A DNA stretch of 64,000 nt from Palleronia caenipelagi (GTDB taxonomy: Bacteria; Pseudomonadota; Alphaproteobacteria; Rhodobacterales; Rhodobacteraceae). Location of the stretch: the NCBI RefSeq assembly GCF_007004065.1, contig NZ_VFSV01000010.1:62001-126000 (forward strand), read 5' to 3'. Shown here in pieces: positions 62,304-64,000 of this stretch (positions within the stretch are counted from its first letter, which is position 1; every line of letters starts with the position of its first letter). The notes under the pieces were generated by a model. The model had not been told where the DNA came from, did not search any database, and was given only the letters and a program-made list of their open reading frames with translations. The position numbers were made by a program, and so were the translations under genes.

Positions 62304-62834
62304 ATGCCTGTAGAATGGCGAAAATCTGACGAGGCCCCGGGTAATACCGGGGCCTTTTCGCATGTGGGGGGGCAGCCCTATGCGAGTGCGCTGTTGTGGC
62401 CGCATCGGTCGCTGCCCTTGCCCGGATTCGCGGCCGTGATGGGCATTACCTTCGTGCTGATCGTGATCCCGACCCTGCCACTGCTGGGGACCCCGGTGTT
62501 TTGGGGGCTACTACCCTTCGTCATGGGTGCGGTGGCTTTGCTCTACGTGATGATCCGCCGCAACTATCGGGACGGACACCTGCATGAGGAACTGACTATC
62601 TGGTCGGATCGCGTACTGCTCGTGCGCACTGATCCAAGGCGCCCGCAGCGGTCGTGGGAGTGCAATCCCCACTGGATCCGCCTGTCCCTGCATCAGGACA
62701 AAGGGCCGGTGGAGAAATACCTGACTCTCAAAGGCTCAGGCCGCGAGGTAGAGCTGGGGGCGTTTCTGAGCCCCGAGGAGCGGGAAGAGCTCTACGACGA
62801 GCTCGACCACTTACTCAAACGCTTGCCGCTATAG
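62304..62834 (+). CDS. DUF2244 membrane protein
   Basis: This protein of up to 176 residues has two membrane helices (about residues 42-60 and 64-84) and a C-terminal soluble domain containing HEELTIWSDRVLLVRTDPR and LGAFLSPEEREELYDEL, typical of DUF2244. The ATG at 62304 has no good ribosome site, and the ctaD terminator lies within codons about 10-18. Translation may begin later (a GTG is at 62363), or read-through from ctaD may be regulated. DUF2244 genes often follow oxidase genes in Rhodobacteraceae; function unknown. Confidence 0.8.
   Translation: MPVEWRKSDEAPGNTGAFSHVGGQPYASALLWPHRSLPLPGFAAVMGITFVLIVIPTLPLLGTPVFWGLLPFVMGAVALLYVMIRRNYRDGHLHEELTIWSDRVLLVRTDPRRPQRSWECNPHWIRLSLHQDKGPVEKYLTLKGSGREVELGAFLSPEEREELYDELDHLLKRLPL
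62332..62358 (+). terminator. Terminator after ctaD, lying within the DUF2244 5' end
   Basis: Perfect 9-bp stem AGGCCCCGG / CCGGGGCCT with loop GTAATA is followed by TTTTC. It starts 36 bases after ctaD but overlaps the first codons of the reading frame assigned to DUF2244. Confidence 0.8.
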
Positions 62835-62843
62835 GCAAGCACA

Positions 62844-63302
62844 CTAGCCGATTCGGATTTTGACTTTCGGACCAACCGTGGCGAAATCCATCTGTCCCAT
62901 GTAGCGTTCGCGTAGCACGCCCATGACGCGACCCATGTCGCGAATCGAACTCGCGCCCGTTTCGGCAACGACTTCAGCAATCGCCTTTTCGATTTCCTCC
63001 TCAGAGAGCTGGCGAGGTAGAAACTCCTCGATCACCTCAATTTCCTCGCGCTCAGCCTCGGCTAGCTCCAGCCGCGCCGCTTCTTCATAGGCCCGCGCGC
63101 TCTCCACCCGTTGTTTCACCATGCGTCCGAGGATTTTTCGCACTTCTGCATCGCTAACAATGTCGACGCCTTCCTCGCCGCGAGCCGCAATGTCACGGTC
63201 CTTTATCGCGGCATTGATCAGCCGGATGGTCCGCAACCGAACTTGCTGGCGTTCGCGCATGGCGGTCTTCAGGGCCTTGTTGATCTGCTCACGCAATTCC
63301 AT
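62844..63302 (-). CDS. YqeY/GatB-like protein
   Basis: This 152-residue protein begins MELREQINKALKTAMRERQQ. It contains LGRMVKQRVESARAYEEAAR, EEFLPRQLSEEEIEKAI and GRVMGVLRERYMGQMDF, which match YqeY, a protein related to the tail domain of GatB. Role in tRNA-dependent amidation or ribosome use is not established. ATG at 63302 has AGGAGA seven bases upstream. It diverges from carA across 119 bases. Confidence 0.92.
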   Translation of the reverse strand: MELREQINKALKTAMRERQQVRLRTIRLINAAIKDRDIAARGEEGVDIVSDAEVRKILGRMVKQRVESARAYEEAARLELAEAEREEIEVIEEFLPRQLSEEEIEKAIAEVVAETGASSIRDMGRVMGVLRERYMGQMDFATVGPKVKIRIG

Positions 63303-63421
63303 CGTGATCTCCTGTGCTGGGCCGCTGATAGGTAGGGTGGGGCGGATCATATGACAAGCGAGCCTTGACCCCCCGCTCCCAGCCACTTAGGGAACGGCAG
63401 ATTTGCCCAGCCGGAGTCGTG

Positions 63422-64000
63422 ATGATGTCGAATGCCACCCCGACCGCCTGCCTTGCCCTCGCCGATGGACGGATCTTCAAAGGGTACGGGTTCGGCGCGA
63501 CCGGAACCACAACTGCAGAGCTTTGCTTTAACACTGCCATGACGGGATATCAGGAGATCATGACCGATCCCTCCTATGCCGGTCAGGTCGTAACTTTCAC
63601 CTTCCCCCATATCGGGAATACCGGGATCACCCCCGAGGATGATGAGGCCTCGGAGCCCGTCGCCAGCGGGATGGTGGTGAAGTGGGATCCCACCGAGCCC
63701 TCCAATTGGCGATCTGCCGGGGAACTCGGAGACTGGCTCGCCCGCCATGGCCGGATCGGCATCGGCGGTCTTGATACCCGTCGTCTGACCCGCGCGATTC
63801 GCGAACAGGGCGCTCCCCATGTGGCGATGGCCCACGATCCGGAGGGGAAATTCGATATCGAGGCGCTGGTCGCTCAGGCCCGCGCTTTCCCGGGACTGGT
63901 GGGTATGGACCTCGCCAAAGAGGTCACCTGCGCCCAGTCCTATCGCTGGGACGAGATGCGCTGGGCCTGGCCCGAGGGCTACACCCGCCGGACCACGCCG
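63422..64000 (+). CDS. carA: Carbamoyl-phosphate synthase small subunit, 3'-truncated
   Basis: The first 193 residues of CarA are in the window; the gene runs off the end. CarA hydrolyses glutamine to feed ammonia to CarB for arginine and pyrimidine synthesis. Visible are ACLALADGRIFKGYGFGATG, TAMTGYQEIMTDPSYAGQVV, FPHIGNTGITPEDDE and GGLDTRRLTRAIREQGAPH, all N-terminal-domain motifs. The glutaminase domain with the catalytic Cys is beyond the window. Two tandem ATG codons (63422 and 63425) are both possible starts. Confidence 0.95.
   Translation, partial: MMSNATPTACLALADGRIFKGYGFGATGTTTAELCFNTAMTGYQEIMTDPSYAGQVVTFTFPHIGNTGITPEDDEASEPVASGMVVKWDPTEPSNWRSAGELGDWLARHGRIGIGGLDTRRLTRAIREQGAPHVAMAHDPEGKFDIEALVAQARAFPGLVGMDLAKEVTCAQSYRWDEMRWAWPEGYTRRTTP

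Noticed and set aside
1-64000. CRISPR arrays, tRNA/rRNA genes, insertion sequences, prophage or integration sites
   Set aside because: I found no regularly spaced repeats, transposase or integrase motifs, or tRNA-like T-loop patterns in intergenic sequence when reading by eye; a dedicated search could still find a tRNA I missed.

Overview
The window is a high-GC chromosomal segment of an alphaproteobacterium, most likely a Rhodobacteraceae (Roseobacter-type) member. Supporting markers are the NepR/EcfG/PhyR general stress response, a SAM-II riboswitch ahead of metZ, a class I lysyl-tRNA synthetase, a Paracoccus-like aa3 oxidase subunit I and several small DUF families common in this group. 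I see no tRNA, rRNA, insertion sequence, prophage or CRISPR array. Most of the window is core chromosome. Accessory character is limited to a surface-polysaccharide/surface-lipoprotein stretch (about 46.8-54.6 kb) and one frameshifted gene.

The region at 0.7-7.7 kb is a stress-response neighbourhood. phyR diverges from nepR-ecfG-histidine kinase across a short spacer that carries two interlocked sigma-EcfG-type promoters, one per strand. nepR is only 51 codons long and overlaps ecfG. Further exact or near-exact GGAAC-N16/17-GTT elements lie upstream of an amidoligase/gamma-glutamyl-hydrolase pair, a DUF883-YqjE-like pair, a DUF1328 gene and, far away at 60.4 kb, an HdeD-like gene. The amidoligase/hydrolase pair is the most intriguing little-described system here: its predicted stress promoter lies so close to the start codon that the mRNA may be leaderless.

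The region at 7.8-14.9 kb encodes the TamB-TamA translocation and assembly module; TamB contains about five degenerate repeats. The region at 15-31.9 kb holds mostly housekeeping genes: a tightly overlapped three-gene unit of unknown function, pyk, rpmI-rplT, panD, lepA, tag, phaA-phaB, a polyprenyl diphosphate synthase, ispE, a TPR protein and ETF-ubiquinone oxidoreductase. The frameshifted gene (21.3-22.5 kb) is broken at an A7 run.

The region at 32-46.7 kb carries greA (with a leader hairpin), purD, xseA, an AlkB-type membrane monooxygenase, ftsY, a DMT transporter, yciB, SAM-II/metZ, folE2, a TrkH potassium channel subunit and a P1-family peptidase. The region at 46.8-54.6 kb looks like cell-surface functions. 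It has a sulfotransferase divergent from a GT14-like glycosyltransferase, and a TbpB-like surface lipoprotein with a G9 tract in frame, followed at once by a Slam-like outer-membrane exporter. A large secreted-type beta-helix protein converges on these. The window closes with lysS, dacB, nadD, hdeD, ctaD (with a terminator lying inside the next gene's 5' end), DUF2244, a YqeY-like gene and the 5' part of carA.
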